A stretch of DNA of 64,000 bases, from positions 1 to 64,000 of the forward strand of contig NZ_BSKJ01000013.1 in assembly GCF_030159595.1 (NCBI RefSeq), given 5' to 3'. Under the pieces are notes generated by a model that did no database searches, had not been told where the DNA came from, and worked only from the letters and a program-made list of their open reading frames with translations. The DNA is from Pseudomonas putida (GTDB lineage: Bacteria > Pseudomonadota > Gammaproteobacteria > Pseudomonadales > Pseudomonadaceae). Position 1 is the first letter of the stretch; every line of letters starts with the position of its first letter. This document shows, piece after piece, positions 20,161-29,012 of this stretch. Both the position numbers and the translations under genes were made by a program.

Positions 20161-21441
20161 ATGCTCGATTCCAAACTGTTACGCGGCCAACTTCAGGAAG
20201 TGGCGGAACGCCTGGCCTCCCGTGGCTTTAGCCTGGATGTCGCGCGCATCGAATCACTGGAAGAGCGCCGCAAGGCGGTGCAGACCCGCACCGAGCAGCT
20301 GCAAGCCGAGCGTAACGCCCGTTCCAAGTCCATCGGCCAGGCCAAGGCCAAGGGCGAAGACATCGCGCCGCTGATGGCCGATGTCGAGCGTATGGCTAAC
20401 GAACTGGCTGCCGGCAAGACTGAACTGGACGCCATCCAGGCCGAACTGGACGGCATCCTGCTGACCATCCCCAACCTGCCGGACGCCAGCGTACCGGTCG
20501 GTGCCAGCGAAGACGACAACGTCGAAGTGCGCCGCTGGGGCACGCCGAAGGCCTTCGACTTCGAAATCAAGGACCACGTCGCCCTGGGCGAAGTCAGCGG
20601 TGGCCTGGACTTCGAAGCCGCCGCCAAGCTGTCTGGCGCCCGCTTTGCCGTGCTCCGTGGCCCGATCGCCCGCCTGCACCGTGCCCTGGCGCAGTTCATG
20701 ATCAACCTGCACACCGGCGAGCACGGCTACGAGGAGCACTACACCCCGTACCTGGTGCAGGCTCCGGCCCTGCAGGGCACCGGCCAACTGCCGAAGTTCG
20801 AGGAAGACCTGTTCAAGATCACCCGCGAAGGTGAGGCTGACTTCTACCTGATCCCAACTGCCGAAGTGTCGCTGACCAATCTGGTAGCGGGTGAAATCCT
20901 CGACGCGAAGCAGCTGCCGCTGAAGCTGGTTGCCCACACCCCGTGCTTCCGCAGCGAGGCCGGTGCTTCTGGCCGTGACACCCGCGGCATGATTCGCCAG
21001 CACCAGTTCGACAAGGTCGAGATGGTACAGGTGGTGGAACCGGCCAAATCGATGGAGGCCCTGGAAGGCCTGACCGGCAACGCCGAGCGCGTGCTGCAAC
21101 TGCTGGAGCTGCCTTATCGCGTGCTGGCCCTGTGCACCGGCGACATGGGCTTTGGCGCAGTGAAAACCTACGACCTGGAAGTGTGGGTGCCGAGCCAGGA
21201 CAAGTACCGCGAAATCAGCTCGTGCTCCAACTGCGGCGACTTCCAGGCGCGCCGCATGCAGGCCCGCTGGCGTAACCCGGAAACCGGCAAGCCAGAACTG
21301 GTGCACACCCTTAACGGTTCCGGTCTGGCCGTAGGCCGTACCCTGGTTGCCGTGCTGGAAAACTATCAGCAGGCCGACGGTTCGATCCGCGTGCCAGAAG
21401 TGCTGAAGCCGTACATGGGTGGTGTCGAGGTCATCCGCTAA
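20161..21441 (+). CDS. serS: Seryl-tRNA synthetase
   Basis: This 426-residue class II synthetase charges tRNA-Ser. It has the N-terminal antiparallel coiled-coil arm (residues about 25-110) that grips the long variable arm of tRNA-Ser, then class II motif 2 ('EAGASGRDTRG') and motif 3 ('NGSGLAVGRTLVAVLENYQQ'). It lies 30 bases after crcB and directly abuts cysG. Its tRNA substrates include the two tRNA-Ser sequences found near 28.8-29.0 kb. Confidence 0.97.
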   Translation: MLDSKLLRGQLQEVAERLASRGFSLDVARIESLEERRKAVQTRTEQLQAERNARSKSIGQAKAKGEDIAPLMADVERMANELAAGKTELDAIQAELDGILLTIPNLPDASVPVGASEDDNVEVRRWGTPKAFDFEIKDHVALGEVSGGLDFEAAAKLSGARFAVLRGPIARLHRALAQFMINLHTGEHGYEEHYTPYLVQAPALQGTGQLPKFEEDLFKITREGEADFYLIPTAEVSLTNLVAGEILDAKQLPLKLVAHTPCFRSEAGASGRDTRGMIRQHQFDKVEMVQVVEPAKSMEALEGLTGNAERVLQLLELPYRVLALCTGDMGFGAVKTYDLEVWVPSQDKYREISSCSNCGDFQARRMQARWRNPETGKPELVHTLNGSGLAVGRTLVAVLENYQQADGSIRVPEVLKPYMGGVEVIR

Positions 21442-22833
21442 ATGGATTACCTGCCGCTGTTCCACAAGCTGCAGGGCGGCCGCGTGCTGGTCGTCGGTGG
21501 CGGTGAGATTGCCTTGCGCAAGGCGCGTCTGCTGGCGGATGCCGGTGGCGTGCTGCGCGTGGTGGCGCCGGATGTCGACGGCCAACTGGCCGCGTTGGCC
21601 CGGGAAGGTGGCGGTGAGGTGCTGGTGCGTGGCTATCAGGCCGCCGACTTGGCCGGCTGCCGGCTGGTGATCGCGGCGACCGACGACCCTGGGCTGAATG
21701 CCCAGGTGTCGGCGGATGCGCAGGCCCTCAGCCTGCCGGTCAACGTGGTGGATGCGCCAGCGCTGTGTACGGTGATCTTCCCGGCGATTGTCGACCGCTC
21801 ACCGCTGGTGATTGCGGTGTCCAGCGGCGGTGATGCCCCGGTACTGGCGCGCTTGATTCGCGCCAAGCTGGAGGCCTGGATTCCGTCGGCCTATGGTGAG
21901 CTGGCCGGGCTGGCAGCGCGCTTCCGGCACAAGGTGAAATCCTTGTATCCGGACGTCAACCAGCGCCGCGGCTTCTGGGAAACCGTGTTCCAGGGGCCGA
22001 TTGCCGAGCGCCAGCTGGCCGGGCAGGGCGCCGAGGCTGAACGCCTGTTGCAGGCGATGGTAGACGGCGCGCCGGTGCAGCAGGGCGGTGAGGTGTACTT
22101 GGTCGGTGCGGGGCCGGGCGACCCGGATTTGCTCACCTTCCGCGCCTTGCGCCTGATGCAGCAGGCCGACGTGGTGCTGTACGACCGCCTGGTTGCACCT
22201 GCCATCATCGAAATGTGCCGGCGTGATGCCGAGCGCATCTATGTGGGCAAGCGCCGCGCCGATCATGCCGTGCCGCAGGACCAGATCAACCGCCTGCTGG
22301 TTGATTTGGCTCAGCAGGGCAAGCGTGTGCTGCGATTGAAGGGGGGCGATCCGTTCATCTTCGGCCGGGGTGGCGAAGAGATCGAAGAGCTGGCCGAGCA
22401 TGGCATTCCGTTCCAGGTGGTGCCGGGCATTACGGCGGCCAGCGGGTGTTCCGCGTATGGCGGGATTCCGCTGACTCACCGTGACTACGCCCAGTCGGTG
22501 CGCTTCGTGACCGGGCACCTGAAGGATGGCACCAGCAACCTGCCGTGGGATGATCTCGTAGCGCCTGCGCAGACCCTGGTCTTCTACATGGGCTTGGTGG
22601 GTTTGCCGACCATCTGTGCCGAGCTGATTCGCCATGGGCGGGCGGCCAGTACGCCGGCTGCGTTGGTTCAGCAGGGCACTACGCGTAATCAGCGGGTATT
22701 CACCGGTACCCTGGCGGATTTGCCAGACTTGGTGGCCCGGCATGAAGTGCATGCGCCGACCCTGGTGATTGTGGGGGAGGTGGTGCAACTGCGTGAAAAG
22801 CTGGCCTGGTTCGAAGGTTCGCAAAACAGCTGA
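21442..22833 (+). CDS. cysG: Siroheme synthase (trifunctional CysG)
   Basis: CysG converts uroporphyrinogen III to siroheme, the cofactor of sulfite and nitrite reductases. The 463-residue protein is the two-domain fusion: an N-terminal precorrin-2 dehydrogenase/ferrochelatase half with 'VVGGGEIALRKARLL' and a C-terminal SAM-dependent methyltransferase half starting 'EVYLVGAGPGDPDLLT' near residue 217, with 'RLKGGDPFIFGRGGEE'. The start ATG follows immediately after the serS stop codon, so the two genes are coupled. Confidence 0.96.
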   Translation: MDYLPLFHKLQGGRVLVVGGGEIALRKARLLADAGGVLRVVAPDVDGQLAALAREGGGEVLVRGYQAADLAGCRLVIAATDDPGLNAQVSADAQALSLPVNVVDAPALCTVIFPAIVDRSPLVIAVSSGGDAPVLARLIRAKLEAWIPSAYGELAGLAARFRHKVKSLYPDVNQRRGFWETVFQGPIAERQLAGQGAEAERLLQAMVDGAPVQQGGEVYLVGAGPGDPDLLTFRALRLMQQADVVLYDRLVAPAIIEMCRRDAERIYVGKRRADHAVPQDQINRLLVDLAQQGKRVLRLKGGDPFIFGRGGEEIEELAEHGIPFQVVPGITAASGCSAYGGIPLTHRDYAQSVRFVTGHLKDGTSNLPWDDLVAPAQTLVFYMGLVGLPTICAELIRHGRAASTPAALVQQGTTRNQRVFTGTLADLPDLVARHEVHAPTLVIVGEVVQLREKLAWFEGSQNS

Positions 22834-22837
22834 AATC

Positions 22838-22862
22838 GCCGGGGCTGCACAGCAGCCCCGGC
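22838..22862. terminator. Hairpin between convergent cysG and xi-class GST gene
   Basis: A 10-base perfect stem (gccggggctg / cagccccggc) with a 5-base loop fills the 33-base space between two convergent genes. It lacks a T run, so it is a probable rather than certain terminator; it may serve both directions. Confidence 0.6.
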
Positions 22863-22866
22863 TATC

Positions 22867-23826
22867 TCAAGCCTGCCAAATCCCCTTGCCCGCCAATCGC
22901 TCGCGATCATGCGCCAGGTTGAAATCCTGCAACGGCCCTTTAGGCACGATCCCGGTCGGGTTGATGGTCTTGTGGCTCATGTAATAGTGCTTCTGGATAT
23001 GCTCCATATCCACCGTAGCCGCCACCCCTGGCCACTGGTACAGCTCACGCAGCCAGTTCGACAGGTTGTGATAGTCGCTCAGGCGGCGCAGGTTGCACTT
23101 GAAGTGCCCGTGGTACACTGCATCGAAGCGCACCAGCGTGGTGAACAGGCGTACATCAGCCTCGGTCAGGTACTCACCGGCCAGGTAGCGATTGCGGCTT
23201 AGCAAGTCATCCAGATAATCCAGTTCGTTGAACACATCGTCGAAGGCCGCCTCGTAGGCGTCTTGCGTGGTGGCAAAGCCTGCGCGGTATACGCCGTTGT
23301 TCACCGCCGGGTAAATGCGCTCGTTCAGCGCCTCGACTGCGGGGCGCAGTGGTTCGGGGTACAGGTCCAGCGTATTGCCGGTCAGCGCGTTGAACGCGCT
23401 GTTGAAGATACGGATGATCTCCGACGATTCATTGTTGACGATGCGCTTCTCTTTCTTGTCCCACAGCACGGGTACGGTCACGCGGCCGGTGTAGTGCGGG
23501 TCATCCTGGGTGTAGCGCTGGTGCAGGTACTCCAGTGCGTCGAGGTGATCGCCCGTAGAGCCTTGTTGCACATCGAAGGTCCAGCCGTGGTCCTGCATCA
23601 GCCAGCTGACCACCGACACGTCGATCAAGGGCTCCAGGCCTTTGAGGGCGCGGAGTATCAAGGTGCGGTGGGCCCATGGGCAGGCCAGTGAGACGTACAG
23701 GTGGTATCGGCCGGCTTCGGGGGCGGGCAGCTGATTGCGGCGTTGGGCGTTTTCACGCTTGAACGTGCCGTCCTTGCCGTTTTCATACCACTGGTCATGC
23801 CAGCGGCCGTCGATCAAAAGGCCCAT
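22867..23826 (-). CDS. Glutathionyl-hydroquinone reductase (xi-class glutathione transferase)
   Basis: This 319-residue protein belongs to the xi class (E. coli YqjG), which removes glutathione from glutathionyl-hydroquinones. The catalytic cysteine is in 'SLACPWAHRT' (Cys49), in the class's CPWA motif, followed by the helical domain with 'GVYRAGFATTQDAYEAA' and 'LVRFDAVYHGHFKCN'. The ATG at 23826 gives the usual family length. It stands alone, convergent to cysG and with 96 bases to the next gene upstream. Confidence 0.92.
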   Translation of the reverse strand: MGLLIDGRWHDQWYENGKDGTFKRENAQRRNQLPAPEAGRYHLYVSLACPWAHRTLILRALKGLEPLIDVSVVSWLMQDHGWTFDVQQGSTGDHLDALEYLHQRYTQDDPHYTGRVTVPVLWDKKEKRIVNNESSEIIRIFNSAFNALTGNTLDLYPEPLRPAVEALNERIYPAVNNGVYRAGFATTQDAYEAAFDDVFNELDYLDDLLSRNRYLAGEYLTEADVRLFTTLVRFDAVYHGHFKCNLRRLSDYHNLSNWLRELYQWPGVAATVDMEHIQKHYYMSHKTINPTGIVPKGPLQDFNLAHDRERLAGKGIWQA

Positions 23827-23922
23827 GAGTGAGCTCCTCGGAACAAAGATGTTTGTCGTTGGAGCCCAGTCTAGGCCAAATCGTTCGAATAAATAGCGCA
23901 AATAACCGGGTTATATGATCGA

Positions 23923-24924
23923 TTAAATCGATTTGTTTCGCGTATCCCAATAGCTTTGGGCTGTTGCGAACGCCTGCTCGCGGTCTTGTCCCAAGCCACG
24001 CAATGCCAGGGCCATGGTGGCGATGAGGGCCTTCTCGCCATAGCTGTCTTCGACCTCGCCACGCCAGAATGCTAGCAAGTGCTCGGCCTGCAAGGTGGCC
24101 GGTTTCACATGGCGGCGCTCGCTCAGCGCTGGCCACTCTTCATCCCACGCGTCGCCTGACGTGGTGCCGTAAAGGTGGCTGATGACATCGGGGTTGACCT
24201 CGATCTCGCCGCCATCACCCTTGATCACCACGGCATGGTCGCCCAGCAGGCGGCTGGCCTCGCGGTGTACCGCCTGGTAACCGGGGTGGAAGATGCTCTG
24301 CAGGCCGCAGCGTGCGCCCAGCGGGTTAAGCACTCGGGCCAGTGAGTGGATGGGCGACCGCAGGCCCAGGGTGTTGCGCAGGTCGATCATGCGCTGTAAC
24401 TGCGGCGCCCAATCGTGCAGCGGGAAGAATGCCAGTTGCTGTTGGTCGAGGGCATTGCCGACGGCGGCCCAGTCGCGGCACAGCGGGATCTGCAGCAGCT
24501 CGAGCAACTGCTCGCTGTACATGCGCCCGGCGGTGTGCGCACCGCCGCCGTGCATCAGGATGCGCACGCCATTGCCAGCCAGGCACTTGGCTGCCAGCAG
24601 GTACCAGGGCAGGTGGCGCTTCTTGCCGGCGTAGGTGGGCCAGTCCAGGTCCACCGCAATGCTCGGTGCTTGCAGGTGGGCGCGCAGGGCCTCGGTGAAA
24701 CCGGCCAGCTCTTCGGCGCTTTCTTCCTTGTGGCGCAGCAGCATCAGGAAGGCACCCAGCTGGGTGTCTTCGACCTTGCCTTCCAGGAGCAGGGTCATGG
24801 CGGCACGGGCTTCTTCGCGGGTCAGGCCGCGCGCGCCGCGCTTACCTTTGCCGAGAATGCGCACGAATTCGGCGAACGGGTGTTCGGCCGGGGTTTCCAG
24901 TGTTAAAGGGCGAGGTTCGGTCAT
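23923..24924 (-). CDS. ybiB: TrpD2/YbiB family glycosyltransferase-like protein
   Basis: The 333-residue protein resembles anthranilate phosphoribosyltransferase, with the same helical N-domain ('KRGARGLTREEARAAMTLLL') and a nucleophosphorylase-like alpha/beta domain, but lacks a clear copy of the PRPP-binding loop. YbiB of E. coli is reported to bind DNA rather than make tryptophan intermediates; the cellular role is unsettled. It overlaps tusE by 4 bases (ATGA) and so ends the tusDCBE operon. Confidence 0.85.
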   Translation of the reverse strand: MTEPRPLTLETPAEHPFAEFVRILGKGKRGARGLTREEARAAMTLLLEGKVEDTQLGAFLMLLRHKEESAEELAGFTEALRAHLQAPSIAVDLDWPTYAGKKRHLPWYLLAAKCLAGNGVRILMHGGGAHTAGRMYSEQLLELLQIPLCRDWAAVGNALDQQQLAFFPLHDWAPQLQRMIDLRNTLGLRSPIHSLARVLNPLGARCGLQSIFHPGYQAVHREASRLLGDHAVVIKGDGGEIEVNPDVISHLYGTTSGDAWDEEWPALSERRHVKPATLQAEHLLAFWRGEVEDSYGEKALIATMALALRGLGQDREQAFATAQSYWDTRNKSI

Positions 24925-25256
24925 ATGCAGTTGGTCGGCTTGGGCAGGCCCGCCAGCTTGGCGGCAAGTTTGGCGGGGGTGCCGTTGAACAGGCGGTTCA
25001 GGTGCGGGCTGTTGCCCTTTTCCGGGCCCAGCTTCAGGGCTGTGTACTTGATCAGCGGGCGCGTGGCCGGGGACAGCTGGTATTCCTCGTAGAACTGGCG
25101 CAGCAGTACGAGGATTTCCCAGTGGTCCGCGGTCAACGGGATGCCCTCGCGCTCGGCCAAGGCCTCGGCGGCGGCGTGGGACCAGTCTTGCAGGTCGACC
25201 AGAAAGCCGTCCTTGTCCAGGGCGATCGCCTGATCACCAATGTTGAGCGTATTCAT
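24921..25256 (-). CDS. tusE: Sulfurtransferase TusE
   Basis: TusE, of the DsrC family, takes a persulfide from TusD and passes it to MnmA for tRNA 2-thiolation. The 111-residue protein has the DsrC fold ('WSHAAAEALAEREGI', 'ADHWEILVLLRQFYEEYQLSP') and the essential penultimate cysteine ('TNCI' end). It overlaps both neighbours by 4 bases. Only the conserved C-terminal cysteine is present, as expected for TusE rather than a dissimilatory DsrC. Confidence 0.94.
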   Translation of the reverse strand: MNTLNIGDQAIALDKDGFLVDLQDWSHAAAEALAEREGIPLTADHWEILVLLRQFYEEYQLSPATRPLIKYTALKLGPEKGNSPHLNRLFNGTPAKLAAKLAGLPKPTNCI

Positions 25257-25549
25257 AGCCAGCTGTTGACCTTGTCGTAGTGCAGCGACAGCTCGACGAA
25301 ACCGGCGTAGTCCACGGCCTTGGCCAGGTCATTGTCGACCGCGCGTGCCTGCACGTCTTCTTCAAGGGCGTACAGGCGCCCGGTCAGGTGGGCGGCTTGC
25401 AGCAGGTGGTGCGGCTCGCTGTCGCTGCGCAAGGCATACACCGCATCACCGCACAGCAGCAGCGCGTCGTCGGTGCCGAGCAGGCGCAGGCAGCTGGCCA
25501 GGCGCTCGTCGCCAAACGGGGAGTGGGCAATTACATGCAGGGTCGTCAT
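25253..25549 (-). CDS. tusB: tRNA 2-thiouridine synthesis protein TusB (DsrH-like)
   Basis: The 98-residue protein is the DsrH-like subunit of the TusBCD sulfur-relay complex. It has the DsrE-superfamily fold, seen as 'DALLLCGDAVYALRSD'. It is flanked by tusC, with a 1-base stop-start overlap, and tusE, with a 4-base overlap. The catalytic cysteine of the complex lies in TusD, not here. Confidence 0.9.
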   Translation of the reverse strand: MTTLHVIAHSPFGDERLASCLRLLGTDDALLLCGDAVYALRSDSEPHHLLQAAHLTGRLYALEEDVQARAVDNDLAKAVDYAGFVELSLHYDKVNSWL

Positions 25550-25908
25550 CAGAGCGTTACCACCTGGTCGAAACGGGCGATCAGCGCCGACAGGGCCGCG
25601 TCATCGAGCACTTGCACCGGCAGCGCCAGGGTGTCGGGTGCCAGGCCGCGGCGGGTGAGGCTGTGGCTGCAGGCGAACAATTCTTCAACGCCGAACATTG
25701 GCAGTGCTTGCAGGTTGGCGGCCAGGTTCTTCTGCTGCACGGCTGCGGGTTGCTGGTCTGGCGCAAGTTGGAACACGCCATCGTCGAGGAACAGCATGCC
25801 CAGTGGCAGATCGAACGCGCCCCCGGCCAGGGCGATATCCAGCGCTTCGCGGGCGGATGGGCCGTTCCACGGGGCCTGGCGGCTGATGATCAACAAGGAT
25901 TTGGCCAT
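25549..25908 (-). CDS. tusC: Sulfurtransferase complex subunit TusC (DsrF-like)
   Basis: The 119-residue protein is the DsrF-like structural subunit of TusBCD, with 'MAKSLLIISRQAPWNGPSAR' at the start and 'GMLFLDDGVFQLAPDQQP' in the middle. The ATG at 25908 is chosen because it begins the first beta strand of the fold and lies 1 base beyond the tusD stop codon; an upstream in-frame start would lie within tusD. Confidence 0.9.
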   Translation of the reverse strand: MAKSLLIISRQAPWNGPSAREALDIALAGGAFDLPLGMLFLDDGVFQLAPDQQPAAVQQKNLAANLQALPMFGVEELFACSHSLTRRGLAPDTLALPVQVLDDAALSALIARFDQVVTL

Positions 25909-25909
25909 T

Positions 25910-26302
25910 TCAGTCGCCTCCGAAGCAGACAAGGCGGTCGGCCACCTGCGCGGCCTCGTGCAATTGGCCAAGCCCCGACAGTTCCCAGGGTTTGGGCAAG
26001 TTCACGGCCGGTCGCTGGTAGCGGTTAGCCTCGGCTTCGTCGAGCACGCCACGTCGCAGGGCGGCGGCGATGCATACCACGGCATCCAGCTGGTTAGAGT
26101 CGATAAAGGCACGCCATTGGGCTGCCACGTCCACTTCGTCCTGGGGCGCGACCACGTTGGTCGAGGCGCTGTGCACCCCGTCCTGATAGAAGAACAACCG
26201 GGCAATCTCATGCCCGCCGGCCAGCACCGCCTCGGCATAGCGCAGGGCGCGCCGCGAGGAGGGCGCGTGGGCCGGAGAGAACACCGCGATAGCGAATTTC
26301 AT
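25910..26302 (-). CDS. tusD: Sulfurtransferase complex subunit TusD (DsrE-like)
   Basis: TusD carries the persulfide-forming cysteine of TusBCD. The 130-residue protein has the DsrE fold ('MKFAIAVFSPAHAPSSRRA', 'ARLFFYQDGVHSA') with the candidate cysteine in 'DAVVCIAAALRRGVLDEAEA'. It is the first gene of tusD-tusC-tusB-tusE-ybiB, all tightly packed on the minus strand. The ATG at 26302 starts the first strand; the upstream in-frame extension has no similarity. Confidence 0.92.
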   Translation of the reverse strand: MKFAIAVFSPAHAPSSRRALRYAEAVLAGGHEIARLFFYQDGVHSASTNVVAPQDEVDVAAQWRAFIDSNQLDAVVCIAAALRRGVLDEAEANRYQRPAVNLPKPWELSGLGQLHEAAQVADRLVCFGGD

Positions 26303-26337
26303 GGGTAACTCATGCAAAGGAATGGTGCCATGATAAA

Positions 26338-26379
26338 GCAAAAAAGCCCGCGCCCGCTTGTGCATGGCGGGGCGGGCTC
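26338..26379 (-). terminator. Rho-independent terminator of the nucleobase permease gene
   Basis: On the minus strand a GC-rich stem (agcccgccccgc / gcgggcgcgggct, one bulge) is followed by a run of seven T. It lies 21 bases beyond the permease stop codon and before the tusD promoter. Confidence 0.85.
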
Positions 26380-26399
26380 TCTGTGCCGGTCTGACGCGC

Positions 26400-27779
26400 T
26401 TAAGCTTGTTCCTTGCTCTCCGGCAGGAACCAGTTCAGCACCAAGGCACAGATACCACCGGTAGCCACACCTGACTCCAGCACATTGCGAATCGCCGCCG
26501 GCATGTGCGCCAGGAACTCTGGCACCTGCGCCACGCCCAGTCCGAGGGCCAGGGACACAGAAATGATCAGCAGGGCACGGCGGTCCAGGCGGGTGCTGGC
26601 CAGAATATTGATACCCGAAGCCGCAACCGCACCGAACATCACCATGGCCGCACCACCCAGCACCGGCTCTGGCACTGCTTGAATTACCCCGGCAACGCTA
26701 GGGAACAACCCGAGCAGCACCAGCATTACAGCAATCCAGATACCGATATGGCGGCTGGCGATGCCGGTCAACTGAATCACGCCGTTGTTCTGCGCAAAGA
26801 TCGAGCTAGGGAAGGTGTTGAACAAACCGGCCAACAGCGAGTTGGCGCCGTTTACCAGCACGCCACCCTTGATCCGTTGCATCCACACCGGCCCTTCGAC
26901 CGGCTGGCGCGACACTTTGCTGGTGGCGGTAACGTCACCAATGGCTTCCAGCGAAGTCACCAGGTAAATCACCAGCATCGGAATGAACAGCGCCCACGAG
27001 AAGCTCAAGCCAAAGTGCAGCGGCATCGGCACCTGGAACAGCGCGGCTTCGTGCATGCCGGTGAAGTCCAGGCGGCCCATGTAACCGGCCAGTGCATAGC
27101 CGACCGCCAGGGCGATGACAATGGCGCAGCTGCGCATCCACACCACGGGGACGCGGTTGAGGATCACGATAATCGCCAACACCACGCCCGACAGCAGCAG
27201 GTTCTCGCCATTGGCGAAGGTGCCGTTGGCCATGGCGCCAAAGCCGCCACCCATGCTGATCAAGCCCACCTTGATCAGCGTCAGGCCGATCATCAGCACC
27301 ACGATACCGGTCACTAGTGGGGTGATCAGGCGTTTGACGAACGGCAGGATGCGCGACACGCCCATCTCCACGAACGAGCCCGCGATCACTACGCCGAAGA
27401 TAGCCGCCATTACGCCTTCTACCGGCGTGCCCTGCTTGACCATCAGCGCACCGCCGGCAATCAGTGGGCCGACGAAGTTGAAGCTGGTGCCCTGAACGAT
27501 CAGCAGCCCGGCGCCAAACGGCCCGAAGCGCTTGCACTGAACGAAGGTGGCAATACCCGATATCACCAACGACATGGAAACGATCAGGTTGGTATCACGC
27601 GCCGAAACACCCAGCGCCTGGCAGATCAGCAGGCCCGGGGTGACGATCGGCACGATGATCGCCAACAGATGCTGCAGGGCAGCCAGCAGGCCGATCACCA
27701 GCCGTGGCTTGTCCTCAAGGCCAAGCACCAGTTCATTGGCAGGCGCCGCCGCGCCTGGGCTGTGTTCGTGTGAGCTCAT
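26400..27779 (-). CDS. NCS2-family purine/pyrimidine permease
   Basis: The 459-residue membrane protein has about 14 hydrophobic segments and belongs to the nucleobase:cation symporter 2 family. The family motif 'FAQNNGVIQLTGIASR' (residues about 315-330) and 'FVQCKRFGPFGAGLLIVQGT' are present. It is of the uracil-xanthine permease type; whether it prefers uric acid, xanthine or another purine cannot be decided. The ATG at 27779 ('MSSHEHSPGAAAPANELVLG') is preferred to an upstream in-frame start. It stands alone between two terminators. Confidence 0.9.
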   Translation of the reverse strand: MSSHEHSPGAAAPANELVLGLEDKPRLVIGLLAALQHLLAIIVPIVTPGLLICQALGVSARDTNLIVSMSLVISGIATFVQCKRFGPFGAGLLIVQGTSFNFVGPLIAGGALMVKQGTPVEGVMAAIFGVVIAGSFVEMGVSRILPFVKRLITPLVTGIVVLMIGLTLIKVGLISMGGGFGAMANGTFANGENLLLSGVVLAIIVILNRVPVVWMRSCAIVIALAVGYALAGYMGRLDFTGMHEAALFQVPMPLHFGLSFSWALFIPMLVIYLVTSLEAIGDVTATSKVSRQPVEGPVWMQRIKGGVLVNGANSLLAGLFNTFPSSIFAQNNGVIQLTGIASRHIGIWIAVMLVLLGLFPSVAGVIQAVPEPVLGGAAMVMFGAVAASGINILASTRLDRRALLIISVSLALGLGVAQVPEFLAHMPAAIRNVLESGVATGGICALVLNWFLPESKEQA

Positions 27780-27940
27780 TGCTGAAAGCTGCCCCGGAAT
27801 AAAAAAGGAGCGCATTCTACGGGGTGATGAGGGATTGCGGTAGAGAAAAGCACGATGGCGGCATGATCGGCGACCATATGCCTAATTATCTGACTTTTTA
27901 GTCAGTTATTGGGCGTGCATTCGGGGCGGAGCAACGCGCA

Positions 27941-27967
27941 CAAAAAAGCCCGCCGAAGCGGGCTTTC
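27941..27967 (-). terminator. Rho-independent terminator of yccA
   Basis: A 9-base stem (aaagcccgc / gcgggcttt) with a 4-base loop lies 16 bases beyond the yccA stop codon and is followed by T residues on the minus strand. Confidence 0.88.
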
Positions 27968-27982
27968 CCACACACTAATCAA

Positions 27983-28654
27983 TCAGTCATCACGACCCAT
28001 GATGCCAAACAGCTGCAGCAGGCTGACAAACAGGTTGTAGATCGATACATACAGGCTGATGGTCGCCATGATGTAGTTACGCTCGCCACCATGAATGATC
28101 GCGCTGGTCTGGAACAGGATGCACACCGACGAGAACAGCACGAAGCCCGCGCTGATCGCCAGTTGCAGGCCGCTGATCTGGAAGAAGAAGCTGGCAACAA
28201 CAGCACCCAGCAGAACAAAGAAGCCCGCGGTGATGAAGCCACTGAGGAAGCTCATGTCCTTGCGGGTGATCAGCACATAGGCCGACAGGCCGCCAAACAC
28301 CAGCGCAGTCATGGCAAACGCCGAGCTGACCACTTCAGCGCCACCGGCCATGCCCAGGTAGCGGTTGAGGATCGGGCCGAGGATGAAGCCCATGAAGCCG
28401 GTGAGGGCGAAGGTGGACACCAGGCCCCATGCCGAATCACGCAGTTTGTTGGTAAGGAAGAACAGCCCGTAGAAGCCGATCAGCACCACGAACACGTTCG
28501 GGTAGCCGACGCGCATCTGCTGGGCCACGAAAGCCATGACACCGCTGAAGGCGAGGGTAAGTGCCAGCAGGCTGTACGTGTTGCGCAGGACCTTGCTGAT
28601 CTCCTGCTGCTCGACCTGCTGGCCGTGGTGTACGGCGTAATCCTGTTCGCGCAT
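27983..28654 (-). CDS. yccA: Bax inhibitor-1/YccA family membrane protein
   Basis: This 223-residue protein has seven hydrophobic segments and the BI-1 family sequence, including 'LGPILNRYLGMAGGAEVV' and the C-terminal 'YNLFVSLLQLFGIMGRDD'. In E. coli YccA interacts with the membrane protease FtsH and its HflKC modulators. The ATG at 28654 gives the family length and follows a 'aggagt' site. It is divergent from the tRNA-Ser locus where the island has inserted, and is the last core gene seen on this side. Confidence 0.92.
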   Translation of the reverse strand: MREQDYAVHHGQQVEQQEISKVLRNTYSLLALTLAFSGVMAFVAQQMRVGYPNVFVVLIGFYGLFFLTNKLRDSAWGLVSTFALTGFMGFILGPILNRYLGMAGGAEVVSSAFAMTALVFGGLSAYVLITRKDMSFLSGFITAGFFVLLGAVVASFFFQISGLQLAISAGFVLFSSVCILFQTSAIIHGGERNYIMATISLYVSIYNLFVSLLQLFGIMGRDD

Positions 28655-28741
28655 GGCGACACTCCTTGGTAAAACCTGTGGTTTCGAACGTTCAGATGCT
28701 AGGAGTCTATCAGAGCTCCCGCAACCCGCGACACAGAGAGT

Positions 28742-28769
28742 TTGACAGCGTGTTTCATTACGGTATGAT
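28742..28769 (+). promoter_or_regulatory. Sigma-70 promoter of the tRNA-Ser locus
   Basis: A perfect -35 box TTGACA (28742-28747) and a good -10 box TATGAT (28764-28769) are 16 bases apart, and the tRNA sequence begins 20 bases later. This is the resident tRNA promoter. After the insertion it drives the truncated tRNA and, by read-through, the complete tRNA-Ser at 28910, because no terminator lies between them. Confidence 0.8.
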
Positions 28770-28788
28770 GGCGCCCGCAAAACAAGCT

Positions 28789-28856
28789 GGAAGCGTGGCC
28801 GAGTGGTTTAAGGCAACGGTCTTGAAAACCGTCGATGGGCAACTATCCTAGAGTTC
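28789..28856 (+). pseudogene. Truncated resident tRNA-Ser(UGA), 5' part only
   Basis: The sequence has the acceptor 5' strand 'ggaagcg', a D arm, an anticodon stem-loop with UGA in 'cttgaaa', and a long variable arm, all typical of tRNA-Ser. It runs normally to 'tagagttc' in the T arm and then changes to unrelated sequence. The matching 3' half should contain 'ctctacgcttcc'; it is not found after it or elsewhere in the window. The gene was therefore split at the T loop, the usual attachment site of tyrosine recombinases, and cannot yield a mature tRNA. Confidence 0.85.
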
Positions 28857-28909
28857 TTATCTAAGGCCAATCCCAGCTGCATGCTTCAGTCAGTATTCCA
28901 GATGCATCC

Positions 28910-28999
28910 GGGGAATTGGCAGAGTGGTTGAATGCACCGGTCTTGAAAACCGGCGAACGTGAGAGCGTTCCCAGGGTTCGAATCCCTGGTTCCCCGCCA
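28910..28999 (+). tRNA. tRNA-Ser(UGA), complete, element-borne
   Basis: This 90-base gene folds as a full class II tRNA: acceptor 'ggggaat' pairs with 'gttcccc', the anticodon loop 'cttgaaa' gives UGA, a long variable arm follows, the T arm is 'cagggttcgaatccctg', and CCA is encoded. It decodes UCN serine codons, especially UCA. Its body differs from the broken resident tRNA-Ser(UGA) 53 bases upstream, so it is not a repaired copy but probably came with the element. It has no clear promoter of its own; the resident tRNA promoter reads into it, and a terminator follows 13 bases later. Confidence 0.93.
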
Positions 29000-29012
29000 A
29001 ATCGCAGTAAAT

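Noticed and set aside
21442..22833. Riboswitch or leader before cysG or crcB
   Set aside because: cysG starts right after the serS stop codon and crcB starts inside the rarA stop codon, so there is no room for a leader.
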